Below, piece by piece: positions 10,120-19,602 of a stretch of 64,000 bases of DNA. The notes beneath the pieces are model-generated. The model worked only from the letters and a program-made list of their open reading frames with translations. It ran no database searches and was not told the origin of the DNA. Numbering within the stretch: the stretch's first letter is position 1; each line of letters opens with the position of its first letter. Both the position numbers and the translations under genes were made by a program. Source of the DNA: Lysinibacillus pakistanensis (GTDB lineage Bacteria; Bacillota; Bacilli; Bacillales_A; Planococcaceae); contig BBDJ01000004.1 in the NCBI GenBank assembly GCA_001312325.1, forward strand, positions 62,001 to 126,000, given 5' to 3'.

Positions 10120-10858
10120 TGAATATTCATGTATTAAGTCTGTTTCCTGATATGTTTGCAGGCGTTTTTGGTGCCTCAATATTGAAGAAAGCGCAGGAAA
10201 AAGGCGCTGTTCAGCTAGAAGTGACTGATATTCGAGCATTTTCAGGTAACAAGCATAATCAAGTGGATGATTATCCCTATGGCGGTGGTGCAGGCATGGT
10301 ATTAAAGCCTGAGCCGATGTTTAGCGCTGTTGAGACAATTACAGCTGGGAAAAGTCCTAGAATCATCTTAATGTGTCCACAAGGAGAACGCTTTACTCAA
10401 AGAAAGGCTGAAGAGCTAGCACAGGAAAAGGAACTTGTTTTTTTTATGTGGTCATTATGAAGGCTACGATGAACGCATTCGGCAACATCTTGTCACAGAC
10501 GAGATTTCTATTGGAGATTTCGTTTTAACCGGTGGAGAGCTAGGAGCTATGACGGTTATTGATAGTGTTGTACGATTACTACCTGGCGTTTTAGGGCAGG
10601 AGGAGTCCCATATACAAGATTCATTTTCCACAGGCCTTTTAGAGCACCCTCATTATACGCGACCAGCTGATTTTCGCGGAATGAAGGTACCTGATGTTTT
10701 ACTATCAGGCAATCACGCAAAAATTGAGCAGTGGCGTGAAGAGCAGTCACTCAAAAGAACCTTGGAGCGTCGCCCAGATTTACTAGAAAACTATCCATTA
10801 ACAGATAAACAAAAAAGTGTATATAGAAAAACTGAAAAACAACCATAAAGATGCTTGA
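10116..10858 (+). CDS. trmD: tRNA (guanine-N1-)-methyltransferase TrmD (two frameshifts)
   Basis: Methylates G37 of tRNAs using S-adenosylmethionine. Visible motifs are [13 protein letters not shown], the SAM-binding trefoil-knot segment [11 protein letters not shown], and [18 protein letters not shown]. The 8-T run at 10438-10445 breaks the frame in [11 protein letters not shown] six-A run at 10811-10816 probably has one extra base: with five the tail reads [18 protein letters not shown] and stops at 10858; as given it stops at 10848. Restored length is 246 residues. It overlaps rimM by 4 nt. Confidence 0.94.
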
Positions 10859-10975
10859 TTGCTTTTTATATTTGTGATAACATCTAATCTGTACTTCTAT
10901 GTGAAGTACTGAATTACGGTGTTCCGCTGTGGCATAGATTGCGTGCAAGAGCATCTGTCTAAGGAGAGAAAAACA
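10855..10975 (+). ncRNA. Candidate rplS leader (L19 leader region) with promoter
   Basis: TTGATT (10855-10860) and an extended -10 TGTGATAAC (10873-10881) precede an approximately 90-nt leader holding a 7-bp hairpin, gtacttc (10891-10897) with gaagtac (10903-10909). Bacillales rplS genes commonly carry an autoregulatory L19 leader at this place. I can see the hairpin but have not matched the full consensus. Confidence 0.45.
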
Positions 10976-11320
10976 ATGTCAAACATTATTGCAGAAATTA
11001 CAAAAGCTCAGCTTCGCACTGATCTACCAGCTTTCCGTCCTGGTGATACTGTTAAAGTACACGTGAAAGTAGTAGAGGGTACTCGTGAACGTATCCAAGT
11101 ATACGAAGGTGTAGTTATTAAACGTCGTGGTGGCGGTATTAGCGAAACTTTCACAGTTCGTAAAATTTCTTACGGTGTAGGTGTTGAACGTACTTTCCCT
11201 GTACACACACCAAAAATCGCTAACTTAGAAGTTGTACGTCGTGGTAAAGTACGTCGTGCTAAACTTTACTACCTACGTAACCTACGTGGTAAAGCTGCTC
11301 GTATTAAAGAAATTCGATAA
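10976..11320 (+). CDS. rplS: 50S ribosomal protein bL19
   Basis: A large-subunit protein at the subunit interface. The 114-residue frame is intact and shows [47 protein letters not shown] and [18 protein letters not shown], all typical of bL19. AAGGAGAG lies upstream of the ATG. Few long A/T runs occur in this gene, which probably explains why it escaped the frameshifts seen in its neighbours. Confidence 0.97.
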   Translation: MSNIIAEITKAQLRTDLPAFRPGDTVKVHVKVVEGTRERIQVYEGVVIKRRGGGISETFTVRKISYGVGVERTFPVHTPKIANLEVVRRGKVRRAKLYYLRNLRGKAARIKEIR

Positions 11321-11336
11321 TTATGGCTTAACAGTG

Positions 11337-11368
11337 AGGGGCTTGTATTGCAAGCTCCTTTTCTTTTT
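11337..11368 (+). terminator. Rho-independent terminator of rplS
   Basis: AGGGGCTTG (11337-11345) pairs with CAAGCTCCT (11351-11359) with one G-U pair, a five-base loop and a following TTTTCTTTTT. Confidence 0.85.
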
Positions 11369-11426
11369 GCTTGTCATCTTAAATAGCTATCATCTAAAAT
11401 GAGGATAGACAAGGGGGCAAATCTCG

Positions 11427-11997
11427 ATGGAAAAAAAAAGTGAAGGAAAAGAATGAATTATGGGAATGGACGAAGGCACTTCTAATTGCATTTGCGATCG
11501 CAGCAATTATTCGTTATTTTTTTATTTACACCGATTGCAGTAGATGGTGAGTCTATGATGCCAACCCTTGAAAATGGCGACCGTATGATTGTAAACAAAA
11601 TTGGCTATAAAATAGGAGAGCCGAAACGCTTTGATATAGTTGTGTTCCATGCTCCAGAGAAGAAAAACTATATTAAACGTGTTATTGGGCTACCTGGAGA
11701 GACATTAGAATATAAAAATGATCAATTATATATAAATGGTGAACCAATCGATGAGCCTATTTAGATGCCTACAAATCACAGATTACTGAAGGTACATTAA
11801 CAGAAGATTTTTCATTAAATGATATTGATGCATCTTTAAAAGATAATGTCATTCCAGAGGGTTTTGTGTTTGTTATGGGAGATAATCGTCGATACAGTAA
11901 GGATAGTCGTCATATTGGACTTGTTGATCAGAAAGAGATTATTGGGAATACAAGTCTAATTTTCTGGCCGTTTAGTGATATAAAAATTGTAAAGTAA
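11427..11997 (+). CDS. lepB: Type I signal peptidase (three frameshifts)
   Basis: A membrane-anchored serine/lysine protease that removes signal peptides (SipS/LepB family). One N-terminal membrane helix (about residues 17-33) is followed by DGESMMPTL with catalytic Ser42, KRVIGLPGE with catalytic Lys83, and the MGDNRRYSKDSRHIG box. The frame breaks at a 9-A run (11431-11439), a 7-T run (11517-11523) and a 1-nt loss near 11757-11760, where PYLDAYK must be restored. Length becomes 189 residues, close to SipS. Flanking terminators make it a single-gene unit. Confidence 0.93.
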
Positions 11998-12007
11998 TGC
12001 AATGCAA

Positions 12008-12039
12008 GAAAGGGAGAACTTACACTCCCTTTTTCTTTT
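12008..12039 (+). terminator. Rho-independent terminator of the signal peptidase gene
   Basis: AAAGGGAG (12009-12016) is the exact reverse complement of CTCCCTTT (12025-12032), with an 8-nt loop and a T-rich tail. Confidence 0.85.
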
Positions 12040-12057
12040 AGTTTAGGAGGTATAGAT

Positions 12058-12933
12058 ATGACTATACAATGGTTTCCAGGGCATATGGCAAAGGCCCGAA
12101 GAGAAGTAACAGAAAAATTAAAGCTTGTGGATATTATATTCGAATTAATTGATGCACGTTTACCATTATCCTCACGGAATCCAATGATAGACGAAGTTAT
12201 CAATCAAAAGCCGCGTCTTCTTATCTTAAATAAATCAGATATGGCCGATGAGCAGGAAACACGGAAGTGGGTAGATTATTTTGCACAGCGTGGTCATAAG
12301 GCAGTGGCCATCAATTCTCTTGAAGGCAAAGGCTTACAATTGGTAACGAAAGCAGCACAAGAAATTTTAAAAGAAAAATTCGAGCGTATGAAAGCGCGTG
12401 GGATGAAGCCTAGAGCAATCCGTGCGATGATTGTCGGTATTCCGAACGTAGGAAAATCAACACTAATTAATCGCCTAGCTAAAAAAAATATTGCGAAAAC
12501 AGGAAATACGCCGGGGGTAACAAAGGCCCAGCAATGGATAAAAGTTGGGAAGGAGCTTGAATTACTTGATACGCCAGGTATTTTATGGCCAAAATTCGAA
12601 GATCAGGAAGTAGGCTATAAATTGGCATTAACTGGTGCTATAAAAGATACTATAACAAATATGGAAGATTTAGCTGTCTATGGGTTGCGCTTTTTATCTA
12701 TTCACTATCCAAAGCGTATGGAGGAGCGCTATGGCTTTGAGTTTCTCCATGAGGATTTAGTGGAAACCTTCGATCATATCGGTAATCTTCGTCGTGTCTT
12801 TGGACAAGGCGGCGAAATTGATTATGACCAAGTAGCTCAATTAATCGTACGTGATATTCGTGGCTTACAATTAGGCAAACTAACATTTGATTTTGTTGAT
12901 GTGCAACTGGAAAAAGAGGCAACAGAAGAATAG
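12058..12933 (+). CDS. rbgA: Ribosome biogenesis GTPase RbgA (YlqF)
   Basis: A circularly permuted GTPase required for late 50S assembly in Bacillus. The G motifs appear in permuted order: G4 LNKSD, then G1 GIPNVGKST, then G3 DTPG, with the N-terminal [10 protein letters not shown] hallmark. The 291-residue frame is intact even across an 8-A run at 12481-12488. TAGGAGGT precedes the ATG. It lies between the signal peptidase and rnhB, as in B. subtilis. Confidence 0.97.
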   Translation: MTIQWFPGHMAKARREVTEKLKLVDIIFELIDARLPLSSRNPMIDEVINQKPRLLILNKSDMADEQETRKWVDYFAQRGHKAVAINSLEGKGLQLVTKAAQEILKEKFERMKARGMKPRAIRAMIVGIPNVGKSTLINRLAKKNIAKTGNTPGVTKAQQWIKVGKELELLDTPGILWPKFEDQEVGYKLALTGAIKDTITNMEDLAVYGLRFLSIHYPKRMEERYGFEFLHEDLVETFDHIGNLRRVFGQGGEIDYDQVAQLIVRDIRGLQLGKLTFDFVDVQLEKEATEE

Positions 12934-12941
12934 AAGGATAT

Positions 12942-12986
12942 AAAACGGCTGTCGAGAAAATGAAGAATCTCGACAGCTGTTTTTTT
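12942..12986 (+). terminator. Rho-independent terminator of rbgA
   Basis: CGGCTGTCGAGA (12946-12957) pairs with TCTCGACAGCTG (12968-12979) with one G-U pair; A/T pairs extend the stem into a seven-T tract. Confidence 0.9.
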
Positions 12987-13275
12987 ACGATTGAATACCA
13001 CGAATAGCTTTTAGGGTGCTTGAGATTGCATTACCCTCTGAGGGGAGGGAGCTATTCGCCGATATAGATAACCAGCATAGGGGTATTCGCTATTTTATTG
13101 GTTATCAAGCACTTGCTAGCATACAGGCAATTTTTTTTAAACGACATATAATTTTACAAAAGTGTGAAAGAGTTGTAAGGAAATGCATTTCTTTCCTAAC
13201 AAGCCCTATCTTTATTTTGTTATATAATTAAAAAAAACAAGCCGATATACATAAGAGAGATGAGGTAATACTACA
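12987..13275. repeat. Intergenic region with interleaved inverted repeats
   Basis: No gene is supported here. Perfect inverted pairs are cgaatagct (13001-13009) with agctattcg (13050-13058), gtgcttga (13016-13023) with tcaagcac (13105-13112), and gataacc (13067-13073) with ggttatc (13100-13106). The first pair crosses the second, so they would be alternative folds. A TATAAT at 13223-13228 upstream of rnhB may be a -10 element, but I see no good -35. Confidence 0.55.
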
Positions 13276-14032
13276 ATGCAAACAATAAAAGAAATTACAA
13301 CTGCTTTAAGAGCCGCTACAGCACATGAGCCGTGGATGGATACCGTCCAGCAAGATGGACGAGCAGGCGTACAGAAAGCGTGGCAGCAGTTTTTAAAGCG
13401 CATGGAAAAAAAGCAGCAATTACAACGGGAGCACGATGCGAAAATTGCATTTGATGCACAATTTGGCCAGTTAGTCGCGGGCATAGACGAGGCTGGGCGT
13501 GGTCCATTAGCAGGCCCTGTCGTTACCGCAGCCGTAATTCTACCTGAAAATTGTCAGGCATTGCTAGGCTTAAATGATTCTAAACAACTGTCAAAAGAAA
13601 CAAGAGAAAAAAATGAGTAAGTTAGTAAAAGAGCATGCAATAAGCTATAGCATACATTTTCAAAATACTAAAGTAATTGATGACATCAATATTTATGAGG
13701 CAACGAAACAATCAATGGTCACAAGTATAGAGACACTAAAAATAAAACCGAATTTTGTTATAGCGGATGCCATGACACTGCCAATCAATTTACCACAGAA
13801 ATCGATTATTAAAGGGGATGCACAAAGCTTAGCGATTGCTGCCGCTTCTATTTTGGCGAAAACGGCGCGTGACGAATATATGGAGAAGCTTGCACAAGAG
13901 TTTCCACAGTATGGCTTTGAGCAACATGCAGGCTATGGCACAAAACAGCATTTAGAGGCACTTGCTAAGTATGGACCGACGATTCATCACCGAGCAAGTT
14001 TTGAACCGATAAAATCTATGATGAAGGGGTAA
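13276..14032 (+). CDS. rnhB: Ribonuclease HII (one frameshift)
   Basis: Removes RNA from RNA-DNA hybrids and single ribonucleotides from DNA. The active-site start [19 protein letters not shown] is clear, followed by LNDSKQLS, then DAMTLP and [23 protein letters not shown]. An N-terminal extension of about 70 residues precedes the catalytic core, as in B. subtilis RNase HII. The frame breaks at the 7-A run 13607-13613; restored length is 251 residues. It ends 4 nt before the ylqG-like gene. Confidence 0.95.
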
Positions 14033-14036
14033 TGAT

Positions 14037-15933
14037 ATGACATCTACATCATTTAATCCAATTGCAGCACAAACACAGGCGCTTTCAACGAATCAACCGT
14101 TAGCGATGAAACAGGGTCAACTATTTCATGGAACAGTTAAGCAGCTTTATCCAGATCAAATGGCCGAGATACAGGTTGGTCAACAAAAGTTTGTTGCTAA
14201 GCTTGAAGCACCGCTAAAAGCAGGAGACACACATTTTTTTTCAGGTAACAGGCACAAGTCCCCAAACGGAACTAAAAGTGGTGACAGGCCCGATGGTACA
14301 AACAGCTTCTTCAAGTCAACAAATCAATCAATTACTTGAATCTATGAATTTGCCAAAGACACCTGAAATGCAACAGCTTCTAGCTCATTTCATGAAGGCG
14401 GAATTACCGATTTCAAAAGAGCAGCTGATGCAGGCAGAAATGTGGTTAAAGGCTTTACCAGAAGGTATTACTAAAATGGATGCTCTACAAGCTATTCAAA
14501 AAATGGTAGAGCTAAAAATGCCGATGACGAATGAAATTTTTCAAGCACTTATTAGTGGGCAAAAAAACTACAGGGATGAATTCTGTTATGGAAAACTTTA
14601 CTCAAGTTTTAGCAAAGGATACATCTTTACCAGAAAGCCTAAGGCAAAATCTAATGCAACGAGTACAGGCAATTGCAAAGCCATTTGAGGTAGAAACAGG
14701 TAGTTTAGTACTCGCGAAGTCCATTCAATTACTAACGAGTGAAGCTGCTTCCATGAGTGAAAAGATTCAAGCTTTGAATATTTTAAAAGAGGCAGGGATA
14801 GTACCTCAGCAAGCTACTTTACAAAATTGGTCAAATCTGAACGCAGCCAAGTCTGGTCAACCAATTCCACCTCAACAGGCAGGACAAGTTATTCAAACAA
14901 TTCTTACGACAAGCCCTGAAGATAAAAATCAGCTCATCAACGAGCTTAAATCATGGACAGCCAACCAAAGCCTATTAACGAATGAGCAAAAACAGCAAAT
15001 TAATCAATTAATCGATAGGCTAAACCAAATACCAGCTACAAAACAAACATTAGAGATTTTTGCGAAACAGATGCAGGAACAATTCATAAAAGCATTTGCA
15101 CAAAATGCTTCAGATCGTTTATTCACACAGGATAGTAATGCTCTTTCAGTGAAGGATCATTTATTATCATTATTAAAAAAATGATGCAACTACTCCATTA
15201 CAGAGCGAAGCATGGATGAGAAATCTTATGAAAAGTAGTGTAGAATCCCCACAATCTTTCATTCAGCAAATGGTTACACAGGCAGATGCCAGGTGCAAAA
15301 CTCAATGGATAATAAAGCAATGGAGCACGCTCTTAAAACGGTATTGAAGAATCTAGGTATTAGCTATGAGGCTGCACTTAATAATAAATCTGCGGATTTA
15401 CAAGTAATTGCACATCAATTAAAGCCTCAACTTCATACACTCTTGCAGGATGCCCAAATTACACCCCAGTTGAAGGAAGCGGCAGAAATGTTAATGGCTC
15501 GTATGAATGGCATGCAGCTTGTATCTGGAGAGAATGGGCATCAGCATCAACTTATTATGCAAGTACCACTAGAATTCTTTGGCAGAAAAATGGATGCAAC
15601 ACTACAATGGAATGGACGCATGAAGGAAGATGGAAAAATAGATGCCAATTATGCGCGTATTTTATTTTATTTACAAATGGAATCAATGAAAGAAACCGTA
15701 ATTGATATGCAGGTTCAAAATCGTGTCGTGACAGTGACAGTATTTAATGAACATAATGACGTTGTTCCTCTTGCAGAACCATTAAAAGCAGCATTAAAAA
15801 TTGGCTTAGCAGAAAAAAAATTATCAACTTTCAGGAGTATTTATTAAACAATTTGAAAAAGCTAAACCTGAAAAAAATAACCGCTGTAGTAGAACAGCAG
15901 GAGGAACATAATGGGGTGGATTTCCGGGTATGA
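14037..15933 (+). CDS. ylqG: YlqG-like protein with FliK/Flg_hook-like C-terminus (six breaks)
   Basis: A roughly 630-residue protein of unproven function. Most is low-complexity, Gln/Ala/Leu-rich and helical. The last 130 residues (ILFYLQMESMKETVIDMQ, then VVTVTVFNE and ALKIGLAEKNYQLSGVFI) resemble the hook-length-control domain of FliK. Breaks: 8-T run 14234-14241, 7-A runs 14561-14567 and 15175-15181, a 1-nt loss at 15291-15293 (aggtg, expected agggtg), 8-A run 15813-15820 and 7-A run 15871-15877. The restored end HNGVDFRV overlaps the next start by ATGA. Placement between rnhB and ylqH supports the name. Confidence 0.8.
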
Positions 15934-16213
15934 GTGAAGAAAAATTTACTCGAAAAGAGGCTATCGCGCTCACATATAAGCAAGGTCGTTTGATAGTCCA
16001 AAAGTCGTAGCAAAAGGAAAAGGGAAAATAGCAGAAAATATTTTAGCACGAGCAAATGAGCACAATGTGCCGATTTATGAGGATCCGAACCTCGTTCAAT
16101 TACTTGGGCAATTAGATTTAAATGAGTCGATACCGGAAGAATTGTATCAAGCTGTCGCGGAGGTTTTTGCATTTATTTATCATTTAGATCAACAACATGC
16201 GCAAAAAAAATAG
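15930..16213 (+). CDS. ylqH: YlqH, FlhB C-terminal-domain-like protein (one frameshift)
   Basis: A 94-residue soluble protein matching only the cytoplasmic export-switch part of FlhB/YscU: DSPKVVAKGKGKIAENILARANEHNVPIYEDPNLVQLL and a tail ending AVAEVFAFIYHLDQ. Unlike real FlhB it has no membrane helices, and the NPTH cleavage motif is not present (NDSPKVV-type start instead). A 1-nt loss at 15989-15991 (cgtttgat, expected cgttttgat) breaks the frame after residue 20. The start overlaps the YlqG-like stop, so the two are coupled. The 8-A run at 16203-16210 leaves the exact C-terminus uncertain. Confidence 0.82.
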
Positions 16214-16313
16214 AAAAGATAAATAATTCTGATAGTTTGAAAAATCTGTTTTAGTACACGAAGTAGAAGAAAATGTCATAACAAGAGAGAAAATTCGAAC
16301 AAAAGACAAAGTG

Positions 16314-16342
16314 TAGACTTTATCAGAATCTTTCGTTAGAAT
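16314..16342 (+). promoter_or_regulatory. Probable promoter of sucCD
   Basis: TAGACT (16314-16319) and TAGAAT (16337-16342) are 17 nt apart and 53 nt before the sucC start. The gap between ylqH and sucC is 181 nt. Confidence 0.5.
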
Positions 16343-16394
16343 AGATTATGTTAGTAAAACAATTTTATGCAAATGTTTGATGGGAGGATGTATT

Positions 16395-17557
16395 ATGAAT
16401 ATCCATGAATATCAAGGGAAAGAGATTCTGAGAAAGTATGGTGTAGCTGTACCAAATGGAAAAGTAGCTTTTTCCCCTGATGAGGCAGTGAAAGTAGCGA
16501 AGGAACTTGGCTCTAATGTAACGGTAGTCAAGGCGCAAATTCATGCAGGTGGACGTGGTAAGGCGGGCGGTGTAAAAATCGCTAAAAACCTTGACGAGGT
16601 GCGTACGTACGCAAAGGAATTACTAGGTAAAATTTTAGTGACTCATCAAACAGGTCCTGAAGGAAAAGAAGTAAAACGCTTATATATTGAAGAGGGTTCT
16701 GATATTCAAAAAGAGTACTATTTAAGTTTAGTATTAGACCGCGCAACATCCCGTGTGACAATGATGGGATCTGAAGAGGGCGGCATGGATATTGAAGAGG
16801 TAGCGGAAGCACATCCAGAAAAAAATCTTCAAAGAAGTTGTAGATCCAGTCGTTGGATTAACAGGCTTCCAAGCACGTCGTATGGCGTTTAATATGAATA
16901 TTCCAGCAAACCTTGTAGGGAAAGCTGTTAAATTAATGTTAGGCTTATATCAAGCATTTATCGATAAGGATGCTTCAATTGTCGAAATCAATCCACTTGT
17001 TGTCACTGGTCAAGGAGATGTTTTAGCTTTAGATGCTAAATTTAATTTCGATGCAAATGCATTATATCGTCATAAAGATATTGTCGAATTACGCGACTTT
17101 GATGAAGAGGATGCAAAGGAAATCGAAGCATCTAAATATGATCTTAGCTATATTTCACTAGATGGCAACATTGGCTGTATGGTTAATGGTGCTGGACTTG
17201 CTATGGCTACAATGGACACAATTAGCTATTACGGCGGAAGCCCCGCTAACTTCCTTGATGTAGGGGGCGGTGCAACAGCTGAAAAAGTAACAGAAGCTTT
17301 CAAAATTATCCTTTCTGATCCTCACGTAAAAGGCATTTTCGTGAACATTTTTGGCGGAATTATGAAATGTAACATTATCGCTGAAGGTGTGGTAACAGCT
17401 GCTAAAGAAATTGGCTTAGCTGTGCCGTTAGTTGTACGTTTAGAAGGTACAAATGTAGAACTTGGAAAAGAAATTTTAAATGCATCTGGTTTAAACATCG
17501 TTGCAGCGGATTCAATGGCTGACGGTGCACAAAAAAATTGTGGGACTAGTAGGCTAA
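16395..17557 (+). CDS. sucC: Succinyl-CoA synthetase subunit beta (two frameshifts)
   Basis: The ADP-forming beta subunit of the TCA-cycle enzyme. The ATP-grasp domain begins [20 protein letters not shown] with [15 protein letters not shown], and the CoA-ligase domain shows [15 protein letters not shown] and [11 protein letters not shown]. The ATG at 16395 follows TGGGAGGA; an ATG 18 nt upstream overlaps that site and is rejected. The frame breaks at 7-A runs 16819-16825 and 17531-17537. Restored, the protein ends QKIVGLVG at 17557, 386 residues. As given, the second break fuses it in frame to sucD, which is artificial. Confidence 0.96.
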
Positions 17558-17574
17558 GGAAGGCAGGGAGAATA

Positions 17575-18478
17575 ATGGCTGTATTTATTAATAAAGATAC
17601 GAAGGTAATTGTACAAGGGATTACAGGCGAAACAGCGCTTTTCCATACAAAACAAATGCTTGAGTACGGTACTAAAATCGTAGCAGGTGTAACACCAGGT
17701 AAAGGTGGTCTTGAAATCGAAGGAGTACCTGTATTCAATACAGTAGCAGAAGCAGTAGCTGCAACAGGTGCAACTACATCAGTTATTTATGTACCAGCTC
17801 CATTTGCTGCAGATGCAATTCTAGAAGCTGTAGATGCTGAATTAGAATTAACAATCTGTATAACAGAACATATACCTGTCCTTGATATGGTAAAGGTTAA
17901 ACGTTATATGGAAGGTAAAAAAAACTCGCCTTGTAGGACCAAACTGTCCAGGAGTTATTACAGCAGATGAATGTAAAATTGGTATCATGCCTGGCTATAT
18001 TCATACAAAAGGACATGTAGGAGTGGTTTCTCGCTCTGGAACATTAACATATGAGGCCGTTCACCAATTAACACAAGAGGGTATTGGTCAAACTACAGCT
18101 GTTGGTATTGGTGGAGACCCTGTCAATGGCACAAACTTTATCGATGTATTAGAAGCCTTCAATAATGACCCAGAAACATATGCAGTTGTGATGATTGGGG
18201 AAATTGGCGGTACTGCTGAAGAGGAAGCTGCTGAATGGATTAAAGCAAATATGACGAAACCTGTCGTTGGCTTTATCGGTGGACAAACTGCACCTCCAGG
18301 AAAACGTATGGGCCATGCTGGTGCTATTATTTCTGGTGGTAAAGGTACAGCCGCTGAAAAAATCAAGGCTATGAATGCTGCTGGTATTGAAGTAGCTGAA
18401 ACGCCATCTGTCATTGGTGAAACACTTATTAAAGTAATTAAAGAAAAAGGGCTATACGAAAAGTGTAAAACCCATTAA
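17575..18478 (+). CDS. sucD: Succinyl-CoA synthetase subunit alpha (one frameshift)
   Basis: The CoA-binding, phosphohistidine-carrying alpha subunit. Motifs are [46 protein letters not shown] and the active-site region [18 protein letters not shown]. An 8-A run at 17917-17924 breaks the frame at [14 protein letters not shown]; with 7 A the protein is 300 residues, as in B. subtilis. It starts 17 nt after sucC and is closed by a terminator. Confidence 0.96.
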
Positions 18479-18483
18479 AATGG

Positions 18484-18520
18484 AAGATGTAGCACATTGT
18501 GGCTACATCTTTTTCTTTTA
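18484..18520 (+). terminator. Rho-independent terminator of sucCD
   Basis: AGATGTAGC (18485-18493) is the exact reverse complement of GCTACATCT (18502-18510), followed by TTTTTCTTTT. Confidence 0.88.
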
Positions 18521-18612
18521 CTTTAATTGGACTTAAATTAAAGTACTTCTCCTGCCTTGCTCAAAAGATTGCGGTCATTTATCTTTCTTCTATAATAAAG
18601 GGAGGTTTTTAA

Positions 18613-19509
18613 ATGATCTTTTCAGTCGATACACAAAGATTACTAGCTTTGCATTATATTTACCCGTTACCACTTCAAAAACTTCAGCAATTACTGTCTC
18701 CAGTAGATCTATTGAGTTATTTTGAAGAAGCAACCCCCAATGAGATCGCAAATGCATTGCAAATATCATCACACAAAGCCTTGCAAATTTCTCGAAGCTT
18801 TCGACAAATTATGACATGGTCGTTTGAAGAGGCATATGAACGTTCCCATATTTTCCCCATACCTTTTCATCATCCTTTTTATCCAGCGCAATTATTTGAA
18901 ATCTCCAGCCCACCTACTGTATTGTATGTGAAAGGTCAGTATTTGCAATTAATGAAAGGAAAACAAGTGGCTATAATAGGCTCTAGAAAGGCTACAGCTT
19001 ATACAAAAACCGCGATGGACTTAATTGTCCCACCTCTCGTTGAACACGGGTATACGATAGTGAGCGGGCTTGCAAGAGGTGCAGATACGATGGCTCATGA
19101 GGCAACTATAAAAGTTGGTGGACAGACAATTGCAGTGCTTGGTCATGGTTTTAATTATATATATCCAAAGGAAAACAAAGCCCTAGCAGATAGTATGGCG
19201 GAGCATCATTTATTAGTTACGGAGTATCCACCTTACATGAAGCCGGAGAAATGGCATTTTCCTATGCGTAACCGTATCATTAGTGGCTTGTCCCAAGCAT
19301 TAGTTGTCACAGAAGCTTCATTAAGAAGTGGTACGCTTATTACAACGGAATGCGCACTGGAGCAGGGAAAAGATGTATTTGTTGTGCCAGGTCCAATTGA
19401 TGCTGAGCAATCAAAAGGGACGAATAGATTACTGGTAGAAGGAGCTATTCCAGTATGTAATGGTCATGAAATCGTTGCATCACTTGCACTCTTTTCTAAC
19501 AAAAATTGA
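18613..19509 (+). CDS. dprA: DNA processing protein DprA (Smf)
   Basis: Loads RecA onto incoming single-stranded DNA during natural transformation. The 298-residue frame is intact. The extended Rossmann fold shows VAIIGSRKATAYTK, VSGLARGADTMAHE, GQTIAVLGHGFNYIYP, FPMRNRIISGLS and TEASLRSGTLITTECALEQGKDVFVVPGP with clear DprA spacing. An N-terminal helical domain precedes it. GGGAGGT lies before the ATG at 18613. It sits between sucCD and topA, as in B. subtilis. Confidence 0.96.
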   Translation: MIFSVDTQRLLALHYIYPLPLQKLQQLLSPVDLLSYFEEATPNEIANALQISSHKALQISRSFRQIMTWSFEEAYERSHIFPIPFHHPFYPAQLFEISSPPTVLYVKGQYLQLMKGKQVAIIGSRKATAYTKTAMDLIVPPLVEHGYTIVSGLARGADTMAHEATIKVGGQTIAVLGHGFNYIYPKENKALADSMAEHHLLVTEYPPYMKPEKWHFPMRNRIISGLSQALVVTEASLRSGTLITTECALEQGKDVFVVPGPIDAEQSKGTNRLLVEGAIPVCNGHEIVASLALFSNKN

Positions 19510-19602
19510 AAAAAAAGTTGCATTATCTTAAAATCTGTTATACATTTTGCAACAGGTAACTTAAAAAAATTAGCAATAGACCTCGCTAAGGGGGAGACAT
19601 AG

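Noticed and set aside
13016..13231. 71-codon open frame on the + strand between rbgA and rnhB
   Set aside because: It has no ribosome binding site, its composition is not protein-like, and it overlaps the inverted-repeat cluster.
16882..17970. In-frame SucC-SucD fusion protein
   Set aside because: The fusion exists only because the 7-A run at 17531-17537 hides the sucC stop; with 6 A, sucC ends at 17557 and sucD starts at 17575.
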